From assembly GCA_000701945.1 (NCBI GenBank), contig KL370841.1, positions 1 through 64,000 of the forward strand: a DNA stretch of 64,000 bases. Reading direction: 5' to 3'. The stretch is from Anaerotruncus sp. MC2020 (GTDB taxonomy: Bacteria; Bacillota; Clostridia; Oscillospirales; Ruminococcaceae). The position numbers and the translations under genes were made by a program. This document shows positions 8,850 through 17,220 of the stretch, in pieces. Every line of letters begins with the position of its first letter. Within the stretch, counting starts at the first letter, position 1. The notes under the pieces are model-generated. The model saw nothing but the letters and a program-made list of their open reading frames with translations. It searched no databases and was not told where the DNA came from.

Positions 8850-10067
8850 TCAGTTATTTATTTCGCTCGGAACAACATATATGAAGAAGATGTTGCTCGT
8901 GTTCTGCGCGGTATTGGGTATTGAAGCCTCATAGTGCGAGAACGAGTCGTCGTAGGTAACGACCGTCGTGAGCGGTGAATTCGCCTTAGGATTACCGCTT
9001 TCATCCTGATCCTGCATAACACAGGTCGTGTTATATTGGAGAGAAGGATTGATGTTGGCAAACGCCATACTTGAAGTTGCTATATAACAAGGAGACTTGA
9101 AGATAGCGGTACGCTCAGTCACAGAATCGTCATCCGCATATGTCTTCTCACAGTAGACCTTGTGATCACCCTTGGCGTCATTCGGATAAGCAACAGTAGT
9201 AACGGCGAAACTGTACTTGTTAATCACCATAGGGTTACCGAAGTTATCACGCATGGGGATGAGCTCTTTGTAGTAGAAATCAGACTCATTTGAGCTCTTT
9301 ATCGGGATAGCACCGCTTGTGGGAACATACAGGTTAGCGGTTCCGTCCGACTTGGTTATCAGCGAGGCATCATATGAACCCGATGCAGTCTTAGGATTAT
9401 TTGTTGTTACCGTGCGGTCGCTTACAGGAATGAACTCCTTGAATCCAAGCCTGTAGTAGTAAGAATAGTGCTGGAAGTGCTCTGGGTTTACTGCAAGCTG
9501 ATTTGAAACAGGCGTAGCAGAGATAACAGCATTTCTGCCTTCCAGATCTCTCGTGACTTTACCATCGGACTCGGTCTTGGGCTTACTGTCACCAGCTGTG
9601 AAGTTGTAAACGACATCAACAAGAACACCGTCCTTGAGATCTTTTCCCGCAACTCCGTCGTATGTGCTGGCAGCAGTGAGATTATCCCTGTCAGGCTCAT
9701 TAAGGAGCTTCAGAACGTGAACACGTCCTGTAACCGGACTTCCGTCACTTACGACAGCCCCGTCAAAGAAATCATCGATGAACTCCTGAACAGCTTTATC
9801 CTCAGCAATAGGTTTCGAATCTTTCTTTGAGCAGAAATCGCTCTCGAATATTCTAACGAACGAAGCATATCTTAGTGACTTATCAACGTACTCATTGATA
9901 TTGTCAACGTACGCCGCCGTCTTCTCACGTGTAGAGGTTTTATTCATGAGCTTGGACGCAGGGTCAATAAAGCTCATTACAAGAACCATTATCACGCTGA
10001 ACAACGCCAGCACGATAATGAGCTCCATGAGGGTAAAACCCTTTTTGGTAGTTTTGAACTTTCTCAT
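8850..10067 (-). CDS. Large minor prepilin (PilW/PilJ-like)
   Basis: A 405-aa protein beginning MRKFKTTKKGFTLMELIIV: prepilin signal with cleavage after Gly10 and Glu at +5. After the helix come DPASKLMNKTSTREKTAAY and a long beta-rich, Tyr/Asn/Asp-rich head of about 350 residues, larger than in a typical pilin. The start at 10067 has GGAGG 8 bases upstream; in-frame codons further upstream overlap the preceding gene and lack a site. It is the last gene of the pilC operon. Large minor pilins of this sort usually prime assembly or sit at the tip. Confidence 0.82.
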   Translation of the reverse strand: MRKFKTTKKGFTLMELIIVLALFSVIMVLVMSFIDPASKLMNKTSTREKTAAYVDNINEYVDKSLRYASFVRIFESDFCSKKDSKPIAEDKAVQEFIDDFFDGAVVSDGSPVTGRVHVLKLLNEPDRDNLTAASTYDGVAGKDLKDGVLVDVVYNFTAGDSKPKTESDGKVTRDLEGRNAVISATPVSNQLAVNPEHFQHYSYYYRLGFKEFIPVSDRTVTTNNPKTASGSYDASLITKSDGTANLYVPTSGAIPIKSSNESDFYYKELIPMRDNFGNPMVINKYSFAVTTVAYPNDAKGDHKVYCEKTYADDDSVTERTAIFKSPCYIATSSMAFANINPSLQYNTTCVMQDQDESGNPKANSPLTTVVTYDDSFSHYEASIPNTAQNTSNIFFIYVVPSEINN

Positions 10068-10080
10068 AGGGCATACCTCC

Positions 10081-10464
10081 TTACGGTCCTGCAACATACT
10101 GAGGATCAGCCACGAACTTAAGTCCGAGGTTGCCGCCGAGCTCGTTCTCGTCCACGGGGGCGGTGGGGTCTATTGTAACGTAGCCCTCGCCCTCGAAATT
10201 GACGTTATTGTTGATAGTTATCTTGATCTTGTTATCAGTACCCGAAGGGTCAATCTTGTACGCCTTTTCAATGTATCCCGCCTCAGCGACAGGCGTCTGC
10301 TGAGCCACCTTGGCATTGACCTTGTTTGCGGAACGTGTGTAGTTATCAATGAGGTTAGCTGTTCCGACGACAAGGGTGGTCAATACAGCGAGCACGGCGA
10401 GAGAAATGATTATCTCGGCAAGCGTCATGCCCTTGAGCTTTCTTTTTTTAGAAGAAATTTTCAT
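10081..10464 (-). CDS. Small minor prepilin
   Basis: A 127-aa protein beginning MKISSKKRKLKGMTLAEIII. Cleavage is expected after Gly12, with Met+1 and Glu+5, the PilV/GspI-like GMTLAE type. The hydrophobic helix is followed by a short soluble domain ending AGP. It lies between the very large tip-like protein (13 bases upstream) and the 405-aa prepilin (13 bases downstream), as in minor pilin operons that encode a tip complex. Confidence 0.85.
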   Translation of the reverse strand: MKISSKKRKLKGMTLAEIIISLAVLAVLTTLVVGTANLIDNYTRSANKVNAKVAQQTPVAEAGYIEKAYKIDPSGTDNKIKITINNNVNFEGEGYVTIDPTAPVDENELGGNLGLKFVADPQYVAGP

Positions 10465-10476
10465 GCCTCTCCCTCC

Positions 10477-13041
10477 TTAATACTCGTCATAGTAAAGAAT
10501 ATCCCAATCATTTCTTATATCGGTAAGATTTAATCCACCAGGAGGCGGCGGGGAATCAGGAATATAGATCATGTTGATCTGGTTACTGAATTCTGTCTCC
10601 ATCGAGTTACAAGATCCAAGGATATACTTGAACTTATTGCCGAACGAATCAAACGGCTGACCGTTTCCGGGGAAGTTGTTACAAAGATCACCATCATAGT
10701 ATATTCTTGAATTGCTGATGATATCATTTGTTCCGTTTACGGACTTAACCGTCAGCTTAACATGAGGCGAAAGGATATTAACTGTAGCCGAAGCAAAGTT
10801 CGCCCATTCAAGCTCTGAGCCTTCACCGCCATAAATGTTTGCGTTAGGTGAGTACTTCTTCTTCGATAAAGGTATCGAAAGACCAAGCGAAGGATCGGAG
10901 TACGGGATAGGATTCGTATTATTATCTGCATTATAGGGCAATACCCAGCCTGATTCTTTATATACTTGGAACGAATTCTGTGTACCTGCGATAGATGGAT
11001 CGAGATCAATTCCATTATTGATCTTCATGAAAAGATTCATATACTTTGTTGTAAGGAATGAATTCTCAAAATGTGTTTTCGAGTTCTTTTCAAGATAGAA
11101 GTAAACAGAACCTCCCTGTGAATCATCAACGATGATGTTTACAGGATTATCAAATTGGACATTATCCAAAACAACAAGCATATCACTTGCGCCGGGATCA
11201 AAAACCACAGCTCTCATCTTTGATGAGCTTATACCTACAGCAGGATCATACTCTGCTATATCGCCGTTGCTAAATTTGATATTTCTGAGGATACAGCTTT
11301 CCTTGATAACAGGCCAACCCTTTTCAGCAGCAGGATCAAGCTGGAGGTCAACCTTTTTCGTTGTGTCATTCCACCAGCTCTTGCAGCGCGTATTGGGAGC
11401 TTTTCTTGTATCCTCAATATTCGTGTAGATCTTTGTGGAATCAGCCTTCAAACTATTGTACTTTGTCTTCAAAGACTCGGGAAGCTCACTGTACTTATAA
11501 GGATCGGCAGCATTCTCAAGAACCTGATCCATTCGCATTATTATCTGCGATTCTTCTGCGGATATAGTTCCGCCCGAGCCATCTGAAAGCTCTGTAAGAC
11601 CAAGAATAACTGATCTTTCAGCATAATCAGGATATATCTTTGCAGTGTAATCCGACTTCTTCTTGATAGTCTTGCTCTTATACTCAGTCACAACTGAGCC
11701 CTTGGATATAACGTTATCACAATAAATGTTTCCGCTTATATCCAGCTTATCATTCTCAATTGTAAGTGTACCGCCGCAAACGAGGTCGCCTGTTATATCA
11801 AGTGCTCTTGATACCTTGATATCCTTTTCGCCGTAAACACCTGTTGCCTTGATACCGCCGCCATTGTTTGCACCTATCTCAAGATTGCCCTTACTGTATA
11901 TCTTGCCCTGAACCATACTTGTTGCACTTGAACCTTTTTTGGTTATAACTGAAGTTGTCCATGTGTAAAGTGTGGCATCATTTACAGTAATAACATTATC
12001 CTTGTCGGGATTCATCAGGTAAAGGTCACCGCCGATGGAGATACCGTTTCCTGTTGAATTGATGTTGCCTGCAAAAGTATTGAACGGGAACTGATATGTT
12101 CCGACTGTTGACTGCGGTCCGGTTTTTACAGGTCCTGACAGTTCACAGTCAACATAGAAATAAGGTATTTCATTAAACTTGAGATTTGGATCGGTTGTAG
12201 TATTGAGGAATGTAGAGCTTATCTCCTTGATATTTCCAAATGAAGAATCGCTGAATGTACAATTTCCCCAAATCGTAATGCCAACACCCGCTCCGGGATA
12301 GCGGATCTTAGAAATGTTGCCGGGATCAAAGTTGCCATTGATAACCGTATCTGCTTCCGTAAGTGAAAGCGAGTTATCGAATTTAAATGCCTGCTTCGAC
12401 AGGTAGTTTCCGTTGTATGTGGAATATCCTGTAAGATAATCATAGCCTTTAGCCGTATCCTTTTCAGGAAGTCCAAGATACGAACCACCATAGAGGTTAG
12501 ACTGTGATGTAAATCCTGCACCACCTGTTGTAACGAATCCTCCATTACGGGGGGTGTCGTCCTTGGGCGGCTCAGGAGGGTCTTTTACGATATAAGCACT
12601 TGACGTGTTGACAATACCGTTCATAGATACTTCAGCCGTCAATCTTATGATAGTACAGTCTTCCCACTTGCTTTTCTTTTGATTGTAAAATTTGCGCGTA
12701 CCTGCGTACTCAGCCTTCAACGATTCGATATGACCAAGCGTATTTACATTGGTGCTGTTGCTGCTTATACTAACAGGTATATCCAGCGACTTATTTGTAA
12801 GGCTGAGCGCATTTATAGTTTTCGCGAAGTCCGTGTCCGCCTTCATTGCATTATATGCAGTATTGACAACAGTTCTCGCTGTAATATTCGTCTGCGCGGT
12901 AGAATAATTCACATGCGCTCGGTTATTAGCCGCCGTCGCAAGAACCAACGTACCGCTCAGGAAGATTATCAGCAGTGCCATTACTGATACGACCGTCAAA
13001 AGAACGGATCCTTTTAATTTTCTATTCTTAATAGTTTTCAT
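10477..13041 (-). CDS. Giant PilX/GspK-like minor pilin, candidate tip adhesin
   Basis: An 854-aa protein with leader MKTIKNRKLKGSVLLTVVSV, then a hydrophobic helix to about residue 36. The processing Gly (11) is followed by Ser, and +5 is Thr, not Glu; loss of Glu+5 is typical of GspK and PilX, which cap the pilus tip. The remaining roughly 800 residues look beta-rich: a middle region (about 370-450) has repeating short Gly/Asn turns (SKGNLEIG, TGDLVCGGTLTIE, ISGNIYCDNVISKG) like a beta-solenoid or bactofilin-like fold. A PPPPGGLNLTD segment lies near the C-terminus. I infer a surface-exposed tip or adhesin role. AGGCGG lies just before the ATG. Confidence 0.72.
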   Translation of the reverse strand: MKTIKNRKLKGSVLLTVVSVMALLIIFLSGTLVLATAANNRAHVNYSTAQTNITARTVVNTAYNAMKADTDFAKTINALSLTNKSLDIPVSISSNSTNVNTLGHIESLKAEYAGTRKFYNQKKSKWEDCTIIRLTAEVSMNGIVNTSSAYIVKDPPEPPKDDTPRNGGFVTTGGAGFTSQSNLYGGSYLGLPEKDTAKGYDYLTGYSTYNGNYLSKQAFKFDNSLSLTEADTVINGNFDPGNISKIRYPGAGVGITIWGNCTFSDSSFGNIKEISSTFLNTTTDPNLKFNEIPYFYVDCELSGPVKTGPQSTVGTYQFPFNTFAGNINSTGNGISIGGDLYLMNPDKDNVITVNDATLYTWTTSVITKKGSSATSMVQGKIYSKGNLEIGANNGGGIKATGVYGEKDIKVSRALDITGDLVCGGTLTIENDKLDISGNIYCDNVISKGSVVTEYKSKTIKKKSDYTAKIYPDYAERSVILGLTELSDGSGGTISAEESQIIMRMDQVLENAADPYKYSELPESLKTKYNSLKADSTKIYTNIEDTRKAPNTRCKSWWNDTTKKVDLQLDPAAEKGWPVIKESCILRNIKFSNGDIAEYDPAVGISSSKMRAVVFDPGASDMLVVLDNVQFDNPVNIIVDDSQGGSVYFYLEKNSKTHFENSFLTTKYMNLFMKINNGIDLDPSIAGTQNSFQVYKESGWVLPYNADNNTNPIPYSDPSLGLSIPLSKKKYSPNANIYGGEGSELEWANFASATVNILSPHVKLTVKSVNGTNDIISNSRIYYDGDLCNNFPGNGQPFDSFGNKFKYILGSCNSMETEFSNQINMIYIPDSPPPPGGLNLTDIRNDWDILYYDEY

Positions 13042-13099
13042 TTCTTAACCGCCTTTCAAGTTATATTTCTCTAATAACTGTTAGCGAAGGGTCTGGTCG

Positions 13100-13882
13100 T
13101 TAGTCTGCTTCAACGTTAGGTTCAGAAAGTTCATATACTGAGTAAACTGATATATTGAATTTTGCTTCGATCTCTGCATCGTCCTCGAGCATCTCCTTCT
13201 GTTCGTCAGAGAGCTCATTGCCAAGACCGTCTGCCGTCTTCTCAAAAGCCTCAGGATTGATGATCATATCGCCGAGATCAACAGTATTGATGATGATGGT
13301 CTTATCCTGATCCTCAATAGACTGGAGGTACTTATAGATATTCTCCTTTGTTCCTAAAACAGTGATATCGTAATTACCTGCAAGGACGCTCTCCTGAGTC
13401 CTTCCCTGAAGAGCATCGCTCTCAGCCTTGTCCTCAGCGATAGCAGCCTGTCTGTCACCATTGAGATCTGCAGCTTCAAGCATAGACTCACCTACATACG
13501 AAGGAGTGAAGTAGTAGTACGAAAGTGTAGACTCACCAAGATCGGAAGCAACAAGTGTAGTAACCTTTACTTCACAGTCCTCAGCAAAGTGCTGCATGTA
13601 CTGGTCGAGCTTGCGAGCATTGTAGATATCGTTGTAAGCAACGAAATCATTTGTCAGCTTTGTTGTTGCTTCGTATGTAGCCTTGATCTCATCCTGAAGG
13701 GGCTTGATCTCAGCAATCTTATTATCGACATCTTCCTTATCAGCCTGAGCTTTCTTCAGCGCCTCGGAATCATTCTTGATAGCGTTATACTTGGGCTTGA
13801 CAGCAAGGAAGAAGCCTCCAAGGAGTATAACGAAGGCGAGAAGCGCGCCTAATATGATCTTATCTCTGTAATTGAGTTTCAT
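13100..13882 (-). CDS. pilO: PilO-like inner-membrane assembly protein
   Basis: A 260-aa bitopic protein: short cytoplasmic tail MKLNYRDK, one membrane segment (about 9-28), a coiled coil (about 35-75, rich in K, E, D, A) and a C-terminal ferredoxin-like domain. This is the PilO layout and the gene directly follows the pilM-pilN fusion (17 bases). PilO dimerises with PilN to link the cytoplasmic PilM ring to the growing fibre. Sequence divergence is high, so the call rests on topology and position. Confidence 0.8.
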   Translation of the reverse strand: MKLNYRDKIILGALLAFVILLGGFFLAVKPKYNAIKNDSEALKKAQADKEDVDNKIAEIKPLQDEIKATYEATTKLTNDFVAYNDIYNARKLDQYMQHFAEDCEVKVTTLVASDLGESTLSYYYFTPSYVGESMLEAADLNGDRQAAIAEDKAESDALQGRTQESVLAGNYDITVLGTKENIYKYLQSIEDQDKTIIINTVDLGDMIINPEAFEKTADGLGNELSDEQKEMLEDDAEIEAKFNISVYSVYELSEPNVEAD

Positions 13883-13899
13883 TTCTATCTACCTCCCCA

Positions 13900-15507
13900 T
13901 TAATTATCGGATTTCTCAGGCTTGTAGGCGCTTTCGCGGCCATTCATAGCCATTGTGACTGAGAACGATACAGATTCCTTATCCTCATCGATGTCGCCGT
14001 TATCGTTTCTTACGATATTAACGACATAACCTGAATATGAAGCATTGGAATAGTAATCATTGTTATCACTGAAGTCCTCATCAAGGAGATTGTCAATATA
14101 AAGCGAGGGGAGCTTCTGCACTTCCTCCTTGCTTCCCTGAGCAATTACCTCAAATCCGAGCACACCGCTTGAATAGGACGGAGTAGAAATCGACGCAAAA
14201 TCGAGATCAAGATCCTCAACCGTCTTGTCAAGGACAAGCTGAATTGTCTCATACTTATCCTGATCAATAACAGGCTGCGAGTAGAATGCATCATGAGCAT
14301 TCACGATCTTGGTATTGTATGCATTTACCGTATCTCTGAGCCCAATGAGCTTATCACGGTGAGCAAGCTTCTTCTTAGTCTCGGGAGAATCGATATACTC
14401 TCTGATCTCCTTTGTCTCATGCTTGATACCGAGATCTATCACTGTAAGAACGCCCCATGTACCGCCTACAAGAGCACCTGCCGCAAGGATCATCGCGAGC
14501 ATCGGGATAGTACCGCCGCTGCCGTTTCCGCCGCCGCTTGCTCTCTTGATAGCAGCGCCGAGCTCAGTATCAAGGAGGTTGATCTTCTCAGCATCCTTGT
14601 TACGCTTGAACATAGCGCCGATAGCGTTAGCATAGAGGGAGAACTCAAGGTTCTCGTGACCGTGTATCTGCGGAGGAACATTGATAAGGCTCGTATTGAG
14701 GTCGAGCTTCTCAAGTTCATCGGTAAGTCTTACGTAATCATGTGTATCGCCGTAGAAAACAACGTTCTCGATAGTCTCACCGGTGTTACGGCTTCTGTGG
14801 AACTGTAACATACGGAAGATGTTCTCGTTGACAGCCTCGAAAACGTAGTCAGCAGATCCGCCGTAGTCATCGGGATCGATGGTGGCGAAACGTGAGAATG
14901 AAAGCTGACCCGACTCATAGAGGTTGAGCGAGATGAAGTTGTTGTCGATCTGAACAGCGAGGAGGGGCATCTTCGACTTGATCCTTGTATCAGCAAGAAG
15001 AACCTTTGTGATACAGTTGCATCCTACCATTACGGAGCGGAGCGAGATACCGAGGAGCTTGAACACTTCTCTGTAGCTGTTAACGATCTCGTAAGGACAA
15101 GCTGTAGCGAGGATGCGGAGCATGGGCTCGCCGGAATCGCTTCTCTCGTGAGCCTCACCTACGATAACATATGTAACGCTGTAGGAATCGTCGAGGTTGA
15201 GCTCAGCCTGGACCTGCTGCTTAACAGTCTTCTGGAGGTCCTGACCCTTAACGCGGGCAACGGTCATTTCCTTGAATATTGTGAGGTTAGACGAGATGCT
15301 GACGATAGCTTCCTTGTCGGGCATCTTGTTTCTCTTGAGCACACCGTTGATAAGTGTTGCAACGTTGGGCACGTCTCTAACGTGACCGTTAACGATGAGT
15401 CCCTCTTCGAGATTGAGTGTAGCAGCGGAGCTGATCTTGATCTTACCGTTGCTTTCAACGCCCTTAACAACACGGACGTTTCTGTCAGTTATATCAAATG
15501 AAAGCAT
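13900..15507 (-). CDS. PilM-PilN fusion protein
   Basis: A 535-aa protein. Residues 1 to about 300 are an actin-like PilM (MLSFDITDRNVRVVKG, VSISSNLTIFKE, a dimer/peptide-binding region, LYANAIGAMFK). Residues 309-312 are INLL, the N-terminal motif by which free PilN docks into PilM. A membrane segment follows at about 333-358, then a coiled coil and a PilN-like domain outside the membrane. In diderms pilM and pilN are separate genes; here they form one chain with the docking motif just after the PilM domain. Stop and start around it are close to pilC and pilO, so the four are one operon. Confidence 0.88.
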   Translation of the reverse strand: MLSFDITDRNVRVVKGVESNGKIKISSAATLNLEEGLIVNGHVRDVPNVATLINGVLKRNKMPDKEAIVSISSNLTIFKEMTVARVKGQDLQKTVKQQVQAELNLDDSYSVTYVIVGEAHERSDSGEPMLRILATACPYEIVNSYREVFKLLGISLRSVMVGCNCITKVLLADTRIKSKMPLLAVQIDNNFISLNLYESGQLSFSRFATIDPDDYGGSADYVFEAVNENIFRMLQFHRSRNTGETIENVVFYGDTHDYVRLTDELEKLDLNTSLINVPPQIHGHENLEFSLYANAIGAMFKRNKDAEKINLLDTELGAAIKRASGGGNGSGGTIPMLAMILAAGALVGGTWGVLTVIDLGIKHETKEIREYIDSPETKKKLAHRDKLIGLRDTVNAYNTKIVNAHDAFYSQPVIDQDKYETIQLVLDKTVEDLDLDFASISTPSYSSGVLGFEVIAQGSKEEVQKLPSLYIDNLLDEDFSDNNDYYSNASYSGYVVNIVRNDNGDIDEDKESVSFSVTMAMNGRESAYKPEKSDN

Positions 15508-15528
15508 TTTCCTTTTTCCACCTTTCCG

Positions 15529-16731
15529 TTATTCTTCGTTTTCGAGACCTGCGAGCGATCCGTAGAGCGCGGGGTAAATACCGATAACGACCATACCTAT
15601 GATAACGCCCATGAAGATGAGGAGCACAGGCTCAACAAGACTTACAAGGCGCTGTACAGCTGAGTCAGATTCTTCCTCGTAGTAGTCAGAAGTTTTTTCG
15701 AGGATGGAATCGAGGGCACCCGACTCCTCACCAACGTAGATTACCGAGCAGAACATAGGCTCGAAAAGCTCCGTTCTTGTGATGGCAGCCGAAAGTGTTT
15801 CACCCTGTTTAACCTCATCAACAACATCGATGAACTTCTCATCAACGTATCTGTTGCCGAGGATAGCGGACGATTTCTGCAGGCACTCTACCATAGGGAT
15901 ACCGCTGGAATAAAGTGAAGAAAGAGTTCTTGCGAAACGGCCAGTGTATATCTTTGTTACGAGGGGACCCCACATTGGTCCCTTGAGGATAAGTCTGTCG
16001 ACCTTGTAGCGGAAGTTGGGGACCTTCATTGCGTATCTGAAGCCGAAGTAACCGCCGAGTACAAGGATGATAACTATATACCACTTTGTTCTGAGGAAGT
16101 CGGAGATAGCCGCCATGATCTTTGTCAGAGCGGGCATCTGATCGGGGTCCTCATACATTGCCAGGAAGTTAGGCATGATAACGATGAAGAGGAACATAAC
16201 GATAACTACGCAGAGTACCGCAAGTATCGTGGGGTAGACCATAGCACCCTTGATAGTGTTCTTGAGCTTGTTCTCCTTAGCGTAGTGCTCCGCCATTCGC
16301 GTCATGATAACGTCGAGCGAACCACTCGATTCACCGGCGTTCGCCATCGAGATAAGGAACTCGGGGAAAGAACCCGAATGCATCTCAAGAGTGGACGAGA
16401 AGGATTCACCCTTCTGAACGTTCTCATAGATGTCCTGCCAGATAGCTCTCGCCTTTTCATTTTCCTGTTCCTTGACGAGAATGTCGATCGCTTTAACAAG
16501 GGTCAGACCGGAAGTAAGCATAGCGCTGAGCTGTCGGCAGCAGAACGCGAGCTCCTTGGTGCTGAACTTGTAGATTGATCTTGTGTTACTTGAATCGTCT
16601 TCCTTGTAATCCTTGATGAACACTCCTCGTTCTTTCATCTTTTCGAGGAATTCCTGTTCATTCTCGGCATTAGCCTTGCCCTTGACCTGCTTGCCTCTTG
16701 CGTCCTGAGCAATGTAGGAATAACTCTTCAT
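15529..16731 (-). CDS. pilC: PilC/GspF platform protein
   Basis: A 400-aa polytopic protein with two GspF domains (about 65-190 and 270-395) and three membrane segments. Motifs: YSYIAQDARGKQVKG start typical of PilC, FCRQLSAMLTSGLTLVKAI, SFPEFLISMANAGESSGSL, and the second repeat FARTLSSLYSSGIPMVECL. It couples the ATPases to pilin insertion. The ATG at 16731 has GGAGGTG upstream; the more distal in-frame ATG lacks a site. It is the first gene of the leftward pilC-pilMN-pilO-minor pilin operon. Confidence 0.95.
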   Translation of the reverse strand: MKSYSYIAQDARGKQVKGKANAENEQEFLEKMKERGVFIKDYKEDDSSNTRSIYKFSTKELAFCCRQLSAMLTSGLTLVKAIDILVKEQENEKARAIWQDIYENVQKGESFSSTLEMHSGSFPEFLISMANAGESSGSLDVIMTRMAEHYAKENKLKNTIKGAMVYPTILAVLCVVIVMFLFIVIMPNFLAMYEDPDQMPALTKIMAAISDFLRTKWYIVIILVLGGYFGFRYAMKVPNFRYKVDRLILKGPMWGPLVTKIYTGRFARTLSSLYSSGIPMVECLQKSSAILGNRYVDEKFIDVVDEVKQGETLSAAITRTELFEPMFCSVIYVGEESGALDSILEKTSDYYEEESDSAVQRLVSLVEPVLLIFMGVIIGMVVIGIYPALYGSLAGLENEE

Positions 16732-16787
16732 ACAACCACCTCCATAGTTTTTGATTAAGCCGGAACAATCCATACTGCCCTAATAAT

Positions 16788-16803
16788 AACAATTATACCA
16801 TTT
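16788..16803. repeat. 16-bp direct repeat covering the -10 region (copy 1)
   Basis: AACAATTATACCATTT occurs at 16788-16803 and again at 16868-16883, 80 bases apart. Each copy carries an extended -10 (TGGTATAAT) on the minus strand, so the second may be a weaker upstream promoter; its -35 region is poor. Confidence 0.6.
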
Positions 16804-16820
16804 TAACAGTTACTTTTCAA
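16792..16820 (-). promoter_or_regulatory. Main promoter of the pilC operon
   Basis: Minus strand TTGAAA (16815-16820), 17-base spacer, extended -10 TGGTATAAT (core 16792-16797). Start near 16785, UTR of about 55 nt. Confidence 0.82.
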
Positions 16821-16946
16821 TCGTTTTTTTGCCATAAATAATCAGCGGGTTTTTATTAATATTTACCAACAATTATACCATTTGTAATATTTGTCAGGGC
16901 ATAGTTCGATTATTCTACAAAAAACAATCTCAAGGCAGAACAAAAC

Positions 16947-16970
16947 GCAGCATTGATGTACCCATGCTGC
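16947..16970 (-). terminator. Short hairpin with T-tract upstream of the pilC promoter
   Basis: GCAGCAT / ATGCTGC with a 10-base loop, followed on the minus strand by GTTTTGTT. It lies about 20 bases after the predicted start from the promoter at 16993-17021, so it could end a transcript of about 50 nt (small RNA or attenuated leader). Confidence 0.5.
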
Positions 16971-16992
16971 ACATTGTTTAACTTACACAAAT

Positions 16993-17021
16993 ATTATATC
17001 ACAGCGCAACTTAAATTGCAA
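16993..17021 (-). promoter_or_regulatory. Upstream minus-strand promoter in the pilC-asnB gap
   Basis: TTGCAA (17016-17021), 17-base spacer, extended -10 TGATATAAT (core 16993-16998) on the minus strand. No gene starts directly downstream; the transcript would meet the hairpin at 16947-16970. The rest of the 16,774-17,188 gap is AT-rich and holds no recognisable gene. Confidence 0.6.
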
Positions 17022-17188
17022 CACAAAATCTCATATTTTCAGATTTTTTTATATAATTGTAAACTGCAACAAAACGATTAACTTGTAATTCGTCATTTTG
17101 CACTGATAAAGTGCATAAAACGCCACTCAAGGAGCACTAAATGGTAAATATAATTCCCTTATATATCAATACTATTATAATATAGAGC

Positions 17189-17212
17189 GAGCCGCCGAAG
17201 CCTCGGCGGCTC
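17189..17212 (-). terminator. Hairpin after asnB
   Basis: A perfect 10-bp GC-rich stem (GAGCCGCCGA / TCGGCGGCTC) with loop AGCC lies 9 bases after the asnB stop. The following minus-strand sequence is AT-rich but not a pure T-run. Confidence 0.6.
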
Positions 17213-17220
17213 TGCTCCGT

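Noticed and set aside
17141..17185. 14-codon open frame MVNIIPLYINTIII with AAGGAG upstream
   Set aside because: Too short, AT-driven and no convincing plus-strand promoter; could not be supported as a gene.
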